The notes: a model not told the origin generated them from the sequence alone. Shown: positions 46,014-57,194, counted from the first letter of the stretch. The stretch: DNA of 64,000 nt from Mesostigma viride (GCA_009746045.1 RPFO01000082.1:4461241-4525240), one strand, 5' to 3'. Made by a program: numbers and translations.

Positions 46014-47090
46014 GTGTGGACAAGAAGGCTCTTGCCGAGGGAAAAGCCTGGTGTGACGTTCGCGGGCAGGCCTTTTACCCTTACCGGGGTGCTGACCTGG
46101 CTCAAGTTTTGCACAGGCTTTTCCTGAGGACATATGCCTCATAATGAAGAAGCAAAATAGCTTTGTGGATATGTTCGCAGCTCTATATATAGGCGTGTAT
46201 GCGTCAGGCACCATGTGACGTTTGCTGACGCAACTTGACTCGATGCAATACCCATGTTTTTTTACAACGCGATACATCACGTTGTAGGGTTAGAACGCGA
46301 TGTATCGCGTTGTAATCTGACACGTGGCAAACCCACTAGACATGAGATTTTTGGTCTGCAAATCGGTACGGAGGTCACATACATCCTAGAGAATCTCAGA
46401 AAAAATTGGTGCCTTCTTGCAATTTTTTATGTGACGGCCCAGGGACGGCCGTATACAAGAATCTACCACTGAACTTTGTGTCAGCGCGGGTGAAGGAGTT
46501 GGTACGGATGCATCATGGTTTCTGGGTGTGCCACGTGTCACCTTGCACCCCAATGTATCGCGTTATCAAGCCTCGGGTCAAGTATATACATCGCGATGTG
46601 AAGAGTAAACGCGTTAAAAACCCAGCACCTCCCTCTTCGTGAGCTAGGCACGGACGCAACAAGTTGTAAGAATTCATTATGCTTTGGCTATAATTAGTCG
46701 GCCAAACGGTTTGGAGTTGTGATGGGTCGGGCAGACGACCTCGCCCACGACACGATGGGCTCAAGCTTCGCATCTGCCGGCGCCAATAAAGAAGCGCAGA
46801 TCAGGCGAGGTGAGCAAGCTAGAGGGCCCAGAATCGTTGCTAATGCAAGGCAGCTTCTGAAAGGGTAGAGAGCTGGATTATTAAGACTTTCTCAAGGGCA
46901 TTGTGCTGTGATCATTGCCACCTTGTTCAGATATTTACCCTTGCCTTTCTAGTTTAAAGACTGCTTTAAAGAGGGATAGGAGAACGTTGTTTGAACGTTG
47001 GCTCATTCATTTCTGCGAAGAAAGAGCCTTTTCAGTTGTTCACAACAAGATGGAAACTGCCACATGCAAATTACCCTGGCAATGCAAGTG
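46014..47090. other. No gene recognised; contains a 17-bp inverted repeat
   Basis: TTACAACGCGATACATC (46262-46278) is exactly complementary to 46299-46315. Related words recur at 46552-46605. No coding potential is supported. Confidence 0.45.
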
Positions 47091-48450
47091 ACGCAAGGTG
47101 AGGTCATTCATGGCTAAGATTGCCTTCATGCGCGAGTTGGGCAGCCAGGTGGCTGGCTGGGCATGCACTGGCTGGCTAGGTGAGTGGAGCGTGTATGGGG
47201 GGTGCGTGTATGGTGCAGACGTGCAAGCGCGAACGGGCGGGCACATGCCTAGTTGGTTTGGGTGTTGGGTGGTTAGGTGGTTAGGTGATTGGGTGGTTAA
47301 GGCCGGTGGTGGGTGCAGGTTAGGTGGTTGTGTGGAGCTGGGTGGTTGGTTAGTTGTTTAGTTGGTTGCCCAGGGAGTCTTGAGTGGGTGGCTCAGGCTA
47401 GATGCTTCAATGAATGCCTGGCTAGAGGTGCGTGGGTTGGGCAGGTGGCTGGCTTAAGGTGAATGCCTAGGTAAGTGGCTGGCCAAGTAGCTAGGAGCTC
47501 AGGCAGTTGGAGAGGGTGGGTGGGTGCAGGGTGTTTGGGTGGCTGGTTATGGTGGGTGGATGAGTGCAAGGGTGGTTGGTATAGGTGGATGGCCAGGTGG
47601 CTGGGTGATTGACAGGCTTTGAGGACTTCTCTAAATGGTCAACTTGTTGATCTTCTAAGTGCGTGACTGAAACACTTGCATGGGTTTGAGGGTGGTGGGC
47701 TAGTTAGTGGTTAATATGATGGTTAGGGATGCGGGTGGGTGGGTGGGTGGGTGGGTGGGTGGGTGGGTGGGTGGGTGGTGGGCCATCGGTGGACTCGGTG
47801 GCGGTGGATGCGTAGGTGACTAGAAGTTCGTGTGTGGGCGAACGGGTGGGTAGATGGGTGGGTGGGCGCGCATATATGAATGCGTGGATTGGTTTGTGGT
47901 TGGAATTGACTCACGTATCGCGAAGGAAGGGCTGTGCAGGTTGGGGGTGAGGTGTGTGTATGGCTGGCTGAAAGAATGCATGTGTCGGTGGGTGAGTGGG
48001 TGGGTCAGTGGGTATAAGGGTGTGGGGGGAGGGAGTGGTTGAGTGGGTTAATTAATGTGAGTGGGTGGGTCAAGAGTGGGAGGCCAGGTAGCGCACATTG
48101 GGCCAGCTGGCTGGGCGGTCAGGTGGTTGGGTGGCTGGCTATAATGGATGGGTGATTGCCTCCTTATTACCTACCAGTACTAGTTTGGGTGGGTTGCGCA
48201 GGTGGCTAGCTCGGTGGGTGGATGTCCCAGTGGGTTGGTATAGGTGGCTCCGCGCCCGGGTGCACGAGTGGTAAGATAGGGTGGGTTAGTAAGGGCATGG
48301 CTGGCTGGGTGGGTGGGTCAGTGGGTGGGTGGACGAGTGGGTGGCTGGGTGCCCAGGCGCGTGAGTGTATTAACTAGTCTTGTGGGTGGGTAGGTGTTCA
48401 GGTGTATGGCTCTTGGCTGCATGGGTGGGTGACTCCATGGGTGGGAAACA
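47091..48450 (+). repeat. Degenerate G/T-rich low-complexity region
   Basis: Loose repeats of GGTGGGTGG, TGGCTGG and GGTTAG words, with a clean (GGGT)n run at about 47730-47776. The G runs could form quadruplexes. No gene seen. Confidence 0.6.
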
Positions 48451-48589
48451 CAAAAGATGTAGAACTGGGATATGCCGATGTCATGGCGTTAGCGTACATG
48501 GATGCCAGGTGACATGTGCCAGCCTGTCACTGGTGTATTGCACCTTGTTGTTCGCTCGGCAGTTTATGTAAAAAAAGCGGTCATTTCAA

Positions 48590-49215
48590 GGTGATGTGTT
48601 TATGGCTTGATGACATGGCTCATATCCAAAGTTGGTGGACATGCTAAACATGATGCATTTGGGTTGCACACATGTTTGCAGCCCAGTTCATAAACGTAAA
48701 TGGCATGATAATGTGTAAACACTCTGAAATTTACCCTTTTTTCTGCTTGCAAACGTCACTAACTTGTGGATGAATGACATGGGATCATGTCCAAAGTTGG
48801 TGGACATGCTGAACATGATGTATTTGGGTGGCATGCATGTTTGCAGCCCTATCTCAAACTTTACACGTGAAGTAAATGGCATGATACTATGTAAAAACCG
48901 TGATTATTTGTCACCTTTTTCTGCTTGCAAACGTCACTGTTTTATGGATAAATAACATGGGACCCCATCCAAAGTTGGTGGACATGCTGAACATGATGTA
49001 TTTGGGTGGCATGCATGTTTGCAGCCCCGTTGCGCACTGTAATCTGAAGTACATGGCATGATAATCTGAAAAAAACATTATTTTCACCCTTTTCTGCTTG
49101 CAAACGTCACTGTTTATGGCTGAATGACATGGCATCATATCCAAACTTGGTGGACATGCTGAACATGACGTATTTGGGTGGCATGCATGTTTGCAGCGCC
49201 ACCACACTTCATTTG
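48590..49215 (+). repeat. Four-copy tandem repeat of about 170 bp
   Basis: Copies begin near 48598, 48764, 48940 and 49110. Each contains GGTGGACATGCTRAACATGA, a TTTGGGTKGCA.RCATGTTTGCAG block and TTCTGCTTGCAAACGTCACT. No conserved frame. Confidence 0.8.
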
Positions 49216-50360
49216 GAGATGATATTGGAGTCACACTGCCAATAGGTAGTTTAAAATGCTATTTTTAGCAACTTTGGCACCCTGGCAGGGGGGTCGAACG
49301 TCCATACTTTTGCAAAGTCAGGTTAAGGGCATGAAGCTGGGCCTACTGCCTACCTTCAGTCCAAGTTTCAGGTTGAAATGATGTTTGGAGCTCAAGATAC
49401 TGAGTTTATGGAATGGGGGAGACATCCCCACACCGCCACCGCCTGTCAGTGCCCACGCGGCTGGTGTCCGGCCAACAGCGTCCGGCCGGCAGTGTAAAAT
49501 CATACGCAATACGCTATCGTACGCGGCCCAGGTGTATAATGTATAATACGCTTCATACGGTGTATTATACGCTAATCGTACGCTAACCTCTTAAAAGTCT
49601 GTTTTTGCATGGTTTTGATGATCATTCATCAATCTGACCAACCCAACATGTTCTCCAGCATCACAAGTTTGGCTTTATATGCCACATTATCACATGGCCT
49701 TGCCAATGTCGTCACTACCTAGAACAACAAGCGCTGTCCCTAATGAATAGTTACTCAATAAAAGCACGACAAAACGTCAAGTTTATATTCAACTAGGGGT
49801 ACTGAATAATAAGACATTTTGCCAGAAATAAGACACATTGCCTACTCATCGTAGGCCGGCCATTACTAATGGTTCTGCATGAATTAATTAATTAATTAAT
49901 TAATTAATTAATTAATTAATTAATTAATTAATTATCAACATCACTCCGTTGGGAGTAGATGTAGCACATAGCCCTGAGAAGGGGCATATGGCTTTTAATA
50001 CATTCTAGGCTACTTCATGCAAGGGTGGGAATGTAAGCTACCCCTGCTCTAGGTGCACCAAGGCACCTGCACCCTCATGGTCTATCACGCTATGCCCGGG
50101 TAAGGGGGGAGCATGCCTGTGAGGGAGGAAGATCATCATGGCTATACAAGAGCTAGGACATGGCTTCTCGACAGAGAGCATCTCTCTGCATGGCATAGCA
50201 TGGCTAAATTCTTAATGCAACATCCATGGGGGTCCCATTATAGACAAAGCATGGCTAAATGTTGAAGGCATCATCCATGGGGGCCATTATGGGCGCACAT
50301 GCGCGTGGGCCACATGCTAGGCTAAGCCTTACTAATCTACACTACTGGTATATATATTCC

Positions 50361-50614
50361 GTCGGCGCGGACCTGGACGTCATATTGGCGTCAGCGCTTG
50401 TCGGTGGCGCTGACTCGGGCCATGGCTGACATCATGCTCCGCCGTACGCGGGCTGATTTTGCGGTGCAGCAGGGCTATTAGGTTCCTCCCGTTAGGCGTT
50501 TCCATTGGTCTTATCGTAGTATAGAGCTTTGACATGGCTCTGTATATAGGTTTATAGCTGGGCGTTTGCTTTGGTTTGAGTGATTTCACTCTGCTGTAAG
50601 TAATTATATTTTTA
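50361..50614 (+). mobile_element. Unclassified 254-bp insertion with 11-bp TSD
   Basis: Bounded by ATATATATTCC at 50350-50360 and 50615-50625. Removing it and one repeat restores the 3' UTR seen in the fragment at 5576-5775. The right end is AT-rich (TAATTATATTTTTAA), suggesting a retroposon with an A/T tail in plus orientation. No tRNA-like box was recognised. Confidence 0.75.
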
Positions 50615-50624
50615 ATATATATTC

Positions 50625-51983
50625 CTAGTCTGAGGTGGCAGGAGGGGGCTGCCAGGGCTTGTGGTCAACGTGGATGACCGCCCCCCTCCAGTATACCGGC
50701 TTCCCCCTTGCGCTCTGCCGGAGCTGAAGGTAGGTCGGCCATAGCTCGCGTCGCCGTTGTTGCTGGGCCAGGGTCAAGTCGTCGTCCAGCGTGAAGCGAG
50801 TCTCCGAGAGCTTCTTGCGGCATTTAAGGAACGCCAGCTTGTCCGCCATGTACTTAAAGGTGAGGAGCACGGGTGCCGGGCCAGCCTTCCCCCGCGCGCG
50901 GGGGAGGCGGACAGCCGACATGTCCAGCTCACCAGTGAGTAACATGGGGGCAAGAATGGCGCGCTTAAATGCCTCAAGAAGGCTCGTGGAGGTCTCACCT
51001 GCCTGCTGGTCGAAGTGCTTGACGATGACATTGTGGCTGCGCCGCGCGATGTCGGCTTCCACGCGAAGGTCGAGGGCTTGTTGCTTGAGTTGTGCCGAGA
51101 TGGTGGAGGTGGTGGAGGTGGTGTGCTGCTTAAGCAAGTCCGCCCAGGTGGAGGGAGCATCGCCGGCCGAGCCAGCAGACGCCGGCTGGGCGGCGATGTC
51201 CTTGACCGCCTGGGCGGTGAGGCCGGCGGTGTCATGCAAGCTCTCAAGGGCGTTGGCGGTGGCTTGAAGGCGGTGGTCGAGGTCGAGGAGCTGGGCTTTG
51301 ATGTCGGCAGTGGAGGCGGAAATGGCAGTGGAGGTGGAGGCGGCGGCGGTGGAAATGTGAGGAAGTTCAGCAGTCAGCGTGCCGCCGATTGCTGCTATGT
51401 CGGCAGCAAGGGGGGTCACGTGCTGCTGAAAGGCTTCCGTGAGGATGGAACGGAATGCGGGGGCGGAGATGGATGGAGCCCAGATCTCGCCGTCAGACTT
51501 CTGGAGAAGAGAGTTGAGGACGGCGTGTTGGAGTTGGGGGCGGGGACAACCGAACATCTGGCTGATGTTGTGCCAGCGTCGGCCGTCGTCGACGAGGAGG
51601 CGTCCAGTGGCGTGGAGATGGAGGCACAGGTCGTAAAGCGAGGCGTAGTCCCCGAAGAAGATGTGATGCATAGCTTCACTCGGAGAAATGGTGGTCCAGT
51701 CGTAATCATCGACCTGGAAAGGTTGGGGCCGAAAGCGCGGTTCCGAGAAGCGTGTTTCCGCCCAGCGTGGCCCTCCAGTTTTGTCGGCGGGGCGGGCGCG
51801 TTTAGGGTCAGGCGATGCCGATGGCGAGGCATTGAGGCCGGGAGGTTGCTGGGCGACCACCAGTGCACGACTAGTGTCACCGCTGCCTGCCGGATCTGGC
51901 GAAGCGGCAGCCTCAGCTGCCGCATTGTTGAAGGCGAGCGCATCCGCCAAACTGCGTTGCGTCGACGGGCGTTTGCTCGTCAT
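50625..51983 (-). CDS. ORF1p-like protein of copy C (intact, 452 aa)
   Basis: Intact frame starting with ATG and KRPSTQRSLADAL. Same order as 478-1851: Ala/Ser/Pro-rich start, coiled coil with IKAQLLDLDHRLQATANALESL, then the RRM-like segment (RRSHNVIVKHFD), then LDDDLTLAQQQRRRELWPTYLQ and VYWRGAVIHV. It differs from copy A throughout the N-terminal third but is strongly conserved over the last 140 residues, a pattern suggesting selection on the nucleic-acid-binding part. The stop falls just beside the 254-bp insertion, which leaves the coding region untouched. Confidence 0.7.
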   Translation of the reverse strand: MTSKRPSTQRSLADALAFNNAAAEAAASPDPAGSGDTSRALVVAQQPPGLNASPSASPDPKRARPADKTGGPRWAETRFSEPRFRPQPFQVDDYDWTTISPSEAMHHIFFGDYASLYDLCLHLHATGRLLVDDGRRWHNISQMFGCPRPQLQHAVLNSLLQKSDGEIWAPSISAPAFRSILTEAFQQHVTPLAADIAAIGGTLTAELPHISTAAASTSTAISASTADIKAQLLDLDHRLQATANALESLHDTAGLTAQAVKDIAAQPASAGSAGDAPSTWADLLKQHTTSTTSTISAQLKQQALDLRVEADIARRSHNVIVKHFDQQAGETSTSLLEAFKRAILAPMLLTGELDMSAVRLPRARGKAGPAPVLLTFKYMADKLAFLKCRKKLSETRFTLDDDLTLAQQQRRRELWPTYLQLRQSARGKPVYWRGAVIHVDHKPWQPPPATSD

Positions 51984-52387
51984 ATATTGCGTTTTAGATT
52001 CGGAAAATTATATCAGCATGTGCGTCTTAGAAAGACGAAGCGATAGTGATTTTCACGACTAAATTCGGTGCTCAAACGTGAAAGTTATGAGCTCCGACAG
52101 CCATGGCTACCTCGTGGCTCGTGGCTCAGGGTTTAGATGTGCGGAGACACTCTGCATGAAGCAAGGATACAAAAGGCTTTTATGGCTGGCATGCAGGCTA
52201 ACAAAGTCATTCATGCAACCTGCATGCCCTATTGCTGGCACTTCCGTGAAAACTGATCACATGTGGTAAGGTGGCCAAGTGCTGACTGGCTGCATTGACC
52301 TGCATGGCCTAATAAAGCACTAGTGCATCGTGCTTCACATCACGAAACAGCTGCAATAACCGTCACCGCATGTCGGGCAAGGGTCCT

Positions 52388-52906
52388 TTAGTCATCATAC
52401 GCAAGATGAGCCTTGATCTTGTTCAGGGCACGCAGGTTGTGGCAGACATAGACCATCTTGTTTAGGTTCTCATCAGTCATCCTGTTGCGTAGTGAGGGAC
52501 TTGAGCCACCCAGCCGTGCTGTTCACCCGCTCCACGGCTGAATTGGATGCTGGCTGGGCCAGCACCCTGACAGCCACGCGCTGCAACTCATGAACATTCC
52601 CCCCCCAGGTAAGCCACCACTGGTAGGGCTCCATCTTGAAAATTACCCCCGGTTGGTCCTCGACTTCATTGTCGCACAACTTGGCTGGCCTCTGGGCACC
52701 CTCGTCGTCAAAGTCGCCCTGCTTGCCGAGGTACATTTCCAGCTGTTATTTGTCTGCTGCCCATCCTTGAAGACACGCTCTTTGCTAACATATGTCCAAA
52801 CATCCTCAGAATCAGCCTCTAACTCGTCGGCCCAATCATCATCATGGTCCATCTCCTCACTCTCCGTAGCCATGGCGCCTGTTGATATGCTACGATAGGT
52901 GACCAC
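52388..52906 (-). pseudogene. hAT transposase C-terminal (dimerisation) fragment
   Basis: Minus-strand reading in three frames. An acidic stretch (52850-52780) comes first. Next is YQWWLTWGG..ELQRVAVRVLAQPASNSAVERVNST, the hAT C-terminal signature of WW, then P-A-S-x-x-x-x-E-R. A second frame then reads NLNKMVYVCHNLR and stops at 52388. Frame changes near 52735 and 52490 make it non-functional as it stands, unless short introns are present. Catalytic N-terminal parts are missing. Confidence 0.75.
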
Positions 52907-53278
52907 CGCGATCTTGCTGGCAGACGAATTATCTTGGCACTGTCATTTTGTCTTCTAGAACGGTGCCTTCCTGTCCTGCCAATACACGCAGCCATATGCA
53001 TTGATCTTGGCCAAGTGGCACCTTGCTGCTCACTTGTTTCTACTACTCGGCGCGCCGCAGCCTAGTCTAGAAACTTCCGCTTCACCCGAGCTGTAAACTG
53101 ATGCCGGAGCCAAAAATACGCAAAAAATACGCAAAAAAATGCGCAATACGCAAGAAATACCCTAAAAATACGCGGCGCGTACGAAAGTACCCCGTTTTCG
53201 TACGCGCTGCTCGCGTATCGCGTATAATACGCGCGATACGGCGTATAATACGGCGTATGATTTTACACTGCCGGCCGG

Positions 53279-53771
53279 CGGCACTGGGTCGCCATGGAGA
53301 TCGCGGCTGCTTCAACTATGGAGCGTTATCCTCATGACGTCCTAGCTTGTCGTCCAGCACGGTGTTCGCTGGAGCGCCCGGCCACCCTGCAGCAATCGGT
53401 CGGTCCGGCGCAGTCCGTGCCATTCAGCAGGTGATCGAGCGTCACACCCGGTGTAGCTGCATTTTCCCTTTTTCACGATGCCGCTGTCAGGGGGCCTTGT
53501 CTCGACAGTAGGAGTGCCGCAGTCGCAGATCCTGCTGCCTCTCACATATGGGCCATAGGTGAGCACCTCACTGCCGCGCAACGCAAGGCTATGGAGCACT
53601 AGCTGCTGGTTGCATTCTGCACGCTCAGTTTTCGCTTTCAGCAGTGAAGAACTAGGGTGCTACAACGGGGGCTGCATGGGGGTGACTCCCACTAGATACG
53701 GATCAGCCCTTATTATATTCAGGCGGCAGCATAGGCTGAGCTTGGCTGAGCTGGAATTCGTAGATGCTAAC
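53279..53771. other. No gene recognised
   Basis: Short frames only; right flank of the hAT insertion. Confidence 0.4.
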
Positions 53772-53925
53772 AGTTGTACAAGCTAGTGCTTATACTTTTT
53801 ATGCGTAAACCTTTTATAACCAAGGTTAACGCATATTCTTACATCCTGCGCAGGATGTAATACTATGCGTTAACCTTAGCTAAAAGGTTTGCGCATAAAA
53901 AGTATAAGCACTAGCTTGTACAACT
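53772..53925. mobile_element. Foldback element (MITE-like), copy 1
   Basis: A 154-bp near-perfect palindrome with ends AGTTGTACAAGCTAGTGC/GCACTAGCTTGTACAACT and centre TTACATCCTGCGCAGGATGTAA in two halves around 53844-53865. It could form one long hairpin. A 3-bp TSD (TAA) is possible. Confidence 0.8.
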
Positions 53926-54170
53926 TAAAACCTTTGCGCGTTGGGGCGGAATATTAAGCGGCTCCCTAACTAGGGTTTACTTCCGCATCGAATTACTAAT
54001 TCAATATCGAATTACTGATTCGATATTAATCCCGGGAAGGTCCGATATCTACCTCGCTAGGCGATTAATTAGGTCCGACCGGTGCCCCGGCGGATCCTCC
54101 CAAATAATCCCTACTCGGCACTGTCCCCACGAGTTTTCGAACCCATGACTTCCGCGCCGCACCGGTTCTA
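53926..54170. other. Spacer between the two foldback elements
   Basis: Contains paired TCGAATTACT words and, on the minus strand, a tRNA-like GGGTTCGAAAACTC (about 54129-54142). No gene. Confidence 0.35.
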
Positions 54171-54325
54171 AGTTGTACAAGCTAGTGCTTATACTTTTTA
54201 TGCGCAAACCTTTTAACCAAGGTTAACGCATATTCTTACATCCTGCGCAGGATGTAATAATATGCGTTAATAACCTTAGCTAAAAGGTTTGCGCATAAAA
54301 AGTATAAGCACTAGCTTGTACAACT
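54171..54325. mobile_element. Foldback element (MITE-like), copy 2
   Basis: 155 bp, nearly identical to 53772-53925 and in the same orientation. CTA on both sides may be its TSD. Confidence 0.8.
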
Positions 54326-54344
54326 CTAACTGTCGAGAGCTAGA

Positions 54345-55980
54345 TGCAGCTGGGATCATCCGCGCTTCATCCTCCAGTTATGCAGCTGCCACGGTGGTTG
54401 CACCCAAGAAGGATACCATCACAGCTAGGCGCGAGTGGACATGCAGGTATGCGCATGGCCACTGACCTGCGTAGCTGAACGCGCACACTCCTGTTGATAG
54501 GTACCCCATGCCTCGGGTCGATGATGTTTTGGATAAAATATCTCCCCAGGTCAAGTATGTGTCGTCGCTAGATTTGCGTAGCGGCTTCCATCAGATCAAG
54601 GTCGTAGAGGCAGATCAGCGCAATTAAGCTGGCCTTTTGGGGTGGGACCCGTCTGTACGAGTGGGTTCGCATGCCATTCGGACATCGCAACGCTAGTGCG
54701 GTGTTCCAACGTGCCATGGACCAGGTGCTGGCAGGGCTGCCATTTGCAGCCTGCTACATAGACGATGTCATTGTCTTTAGCGAGACGTTTGACCAGCACT
54801 TAGCTCATGCATCTCGATCAGGTTCGGATCGCCCTAGATAAGGCCAACCTGCGGCTGCACCCTGAAAAGTGCAAGTTCGCACAACAGCTAGACCATAGGG
54901 TTTCTTGGCCATCAGATTGTACCAGTTGGCCGGACCCCTGAGGCAGCCAAAGTGGAAGCCATCAGCAACGCCGCAGTGCCCATCGACATCTCGGGGGTGC
55001 GCGCGTATCTCGGGCTAGCTGGCTATTATGGAGGATATATTCAGAATTTCAGCACCAAAGTCAAACCCCTGACTGAGTTGTTGAAGAAGGGCAATGTCTG
55101 GGCGTGGGGTCCGGCTCCGGACAGCAGCGAGCCATCGATACCATCAAACAGGAACTGACTGCCGCTCCTATCCTACGCGCCCCCGACTACTATGCTCTGC
55201 CCTTCATACTTTACACCGATTGGTCCAAGGTAGGCCTAGGGGCTGTGCTAGCACAAAAGGACGATGCGGGGCGCGAGTATGTTATCGCGTACGCTAGTCG
55301 GAGTAACAACTCTGCCGAGAGTCGGTACTCTTCCTACGAGGGGGAAGCGTTAGCCGTTGTGTGGGCCATCAAGCACTTCAGGCCATATATCTCTTTGGGC
55401 GGGTGTTCACACTTGTCACTGATCACCAGCCCCTATTGTGGTTGATGACCAGCGACAAACTCACGGGTAAGCTGGCCCGGTGGGCAATGATCATTCAGGT
55501 CAAAGGCCAGGTTCAATGTGGACCACGATGCGAAAGAATTGATGAGCCTACCCATCAGAGGGCTCTTCTACCGCTGGCACGTAGACCTGTGTGGGCCCTT
55601 TGATGAAAGTGCAGATGGCCACAAATATGTCATGGTGTGTGTCGAAAGTTTTAGCAAGTGGCCGGGTCGAGCTCATCCCCCTTGCTGACAAGCAGGCCGC
55701 CACAACCGCCAAGCACTTCGCCGACATCATCAGATGATCGCCAGGTTTGGCGCCCCCGCGGAGGTGGTCACCGACCAGGGCGGGGAGTTTCGGGGGGAAT
55801 TTCAGGAATTGTTGGATGCATGTCTCATATATATTGATCACCGTCGCACTTCTCGGGAGCATCCTCAGGCCAATGGTTTGGCTGAGAGATTGGTGCAGGT
55901 AGGAATCATGGTGGGACAGGTCCTCGCCCACCCCACAGGGCATGCAGTTAAGGCAGGCACGTCAGCTCAGCTCATATGGG
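54345..55980 (+). pseudogene. Ty3/gypsy-type retrotransposon pol remnant (RT, RNase H, integrase)
   Basis: Read across frames. RT: VDRYPMPRVDDVL, SLDLRSGFHQIKV, then the catalytic CYIDDVIVF near 54752-54778. Next come LAGYYGGYIQNFSTKVKPL, then RNase H (LYTDWSKVGLGAVLAQ, SYEGEALAVVWAIKHFRPYI). Integrase core: WHVDLCGPF, FGAPAEVVTDQGGEF, HPQANGLAERLV. Frameshifts (for example near 54625, 54900, 55130, 55400 and 55670) and a stop after the RT start make it dead. No LTR, gag or protease was found nearby. It starts just after foldback copy 2. Confidence 0.85.
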
Positions 55981-56171
55981 GTTAATTTACCAAAGCTGAG
56001 TGGCCAGCCGCCATGGTGGCGCCGGAGATTGTGGCACGCAGACACGACAACCACTGCCTGCCGGACCTGATGGCGAAGCTGCAGCCGGAGCTGCAGACGT
56101 ATTTTCATGGCCGTATTTTCATTGACGCAGTCACGTGTCTATTAATTAATTAATGAATTAATTAATTTCAT
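55981..56171. other. Unassigned spacer with a retroelement 3' tail
   Basis: 56120-56168 holds the GACGCAGTCACGTG half-hairpin and a TTAA tail like that at 2324-2390. The rest is unrecognised. Confidence 0.35.
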
Positions 56172-56372
56172 GGCCGAGCGCAGCCGCCAGGCTGTGTTGC
56201 GTCGAGGAGCGTTTGCTCGTCATATATTGCGTATTAGCTTCGGAAAATTATATCAGCATGTGCGTCTTAGAAAGACGAAGCGATAGTGATGTTCACAGCC
56301 GAATTCGGTGCTCAAACGTGAAAGTTATGAGCGCCGCCGTCAGCCATGGCTACCTCGTGGCTCGTGGCTGTA
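56172..56372 (-). mobile_element. ORF1-only element, 5'-end fragment
   Basis: Minus strand: 5' UTR as at 340-477, then the start ATG (56223-56221) and about 17 codons of ORF1 before it breaks off at an AT-rich junction. Confidence 0.7.
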
Positions 56373-56385
56373 TTGTGACCATTGA

Positions 56386-56509
56386 AAAGTTGGTGCGAGA
56401 GGTCCCCAGTTCGATTCCGGCCTGGATTCATTTGCAGATCGCGTTTTAATTCCGCGGACCGGTACTGAACGCAAATATGGTTTTCACCTTTGCGGCGTGC
56501 CAAATCAGA
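56386..56509 (+). mobile_element. SINE-like element, 5'-truncated
   Basis: Begins within the tRNA-like part (GTTGGTGCGAGAGGTCCCC, then the B box) and ends at the family terminus CAAATCAGA. Confidence 0.6.
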
Positions 56510-56532
56510 AAATTGCGAGTCATGGTCAAGAT

Positions 56533-57182
56533 TAATTAATTAATTAAGTAATTAGGAACATAACTCCGTTGGGAGTATATGTAGCACATAGCCCAGAGAA
56601 GGGGCATATGGGCCTATAATACATTCTAAGCTACTTCCTGCAAGGGTGGGAACTCTCTTCACCCTTGATGACGACCTGACCCTGGCGCAGCAACAACGGC
56701 GACGGGAGCTATGGCCGACCTACCTCCAGCTCCGGCAGACCAAGGCGGGGCAGCCGGTGTACTGGAAGGGGGCGGCCATCTACGTCGGCCACAAGCCCTG
56801 GCAGGCGACACCCCCCCCCCCCCCGCGGCCCCAGCGACTCCAGACGCCCCAGCTTAGGGGAATACAGCAGTAGTAGTGCAGAATAGATAGACCGTGGCCA
56901 TGTACATGTAAGCCTCCTACAGGCTCTATACCAGCTGACTCACGAGTTTCCTTTAGCCATGTACATGTGTGCCTATGATGTGCCACACCCCAGATGATGC
57001 CTAGCTTTATCTAGTTATGCTGTGCCCATGCAGGGAGTCACTCTCTGCTGAGAAGCCATGCCATAGCTCTTGTATAGCCATGATGATCTTCCCCCACATG
57101 CCACGCTCCCCCTTAGATGGGCATAGCGCGATACATCATGAGGGTGCAGGTGCCTTGGTGCACCTAGAGCAAGTGTTGTTTA
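56533..57182 (-). mobile_element. ORF1-only element with internal inversion (twin-priming structure)
   Basis: 56533-56652 is an inverted 3' end (tail, hairpin, UTR). 56653-57182 is the ORF1 C-terminus (LDDDLTLAQQQRRRELWPTY) plus 3' UTR in the opposite orientation. Direct repeats CATGGTCAAGATTAA flank the whole (56521-56535 and 57183-57197). The ORF1 piece is frameshifted in a C run near 56811-56824. Confidence 0.75.
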
Positions 57183-57194
57183 CATGGTCAAGAT

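Larger units (their letters stand above)
49884..52150 (-). mobile_element. ORF1-only retroelement, copy C, with 10-bp TSD, inside the hAT
   Basis: Flanked by TCTGCATGAA at 49874-49883 and 52151-52160. A TTAA tail lies at the left (49884-49933), followed by the CTCC..GGAG hairpin, the 3' UTR (interrupted by a 254-bp insertion), ORF1, and the 5' UTR reaching the right border. Confidence 0.85.
49490..53270 (-). mobile_element. hAT DNA transposon with 8-bp TSD, carrying nested insertions
   Basis: Both ends carry the 18-bp terminal inverted repeat CAGTGTAAAATCATACGC (49490-49507; complement at 53253-53270), with the CAGTG start typical of hAT elements. They are flanked by identical 8-bp duplications CCGGCCGG (49482-49489 and 53271-53278). 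Subterminal regions are rich in GTATAATACGC words. An ORF1-only element and its TSD take up 2,277 bp, so the original transposon was about 1.5 kb, an internally deleted derivative. A hAT transposase C-terminus remains inside. Confidence 0.9.

Noticed and set aside
47723-47780. Telomere-like sequence
   Set aside because: (GGGT)n is short and embedded in degenerate G/T-rich DNA; it is not a plant or algal telomere repeat (TTTAGGG or TTTTAGGG).
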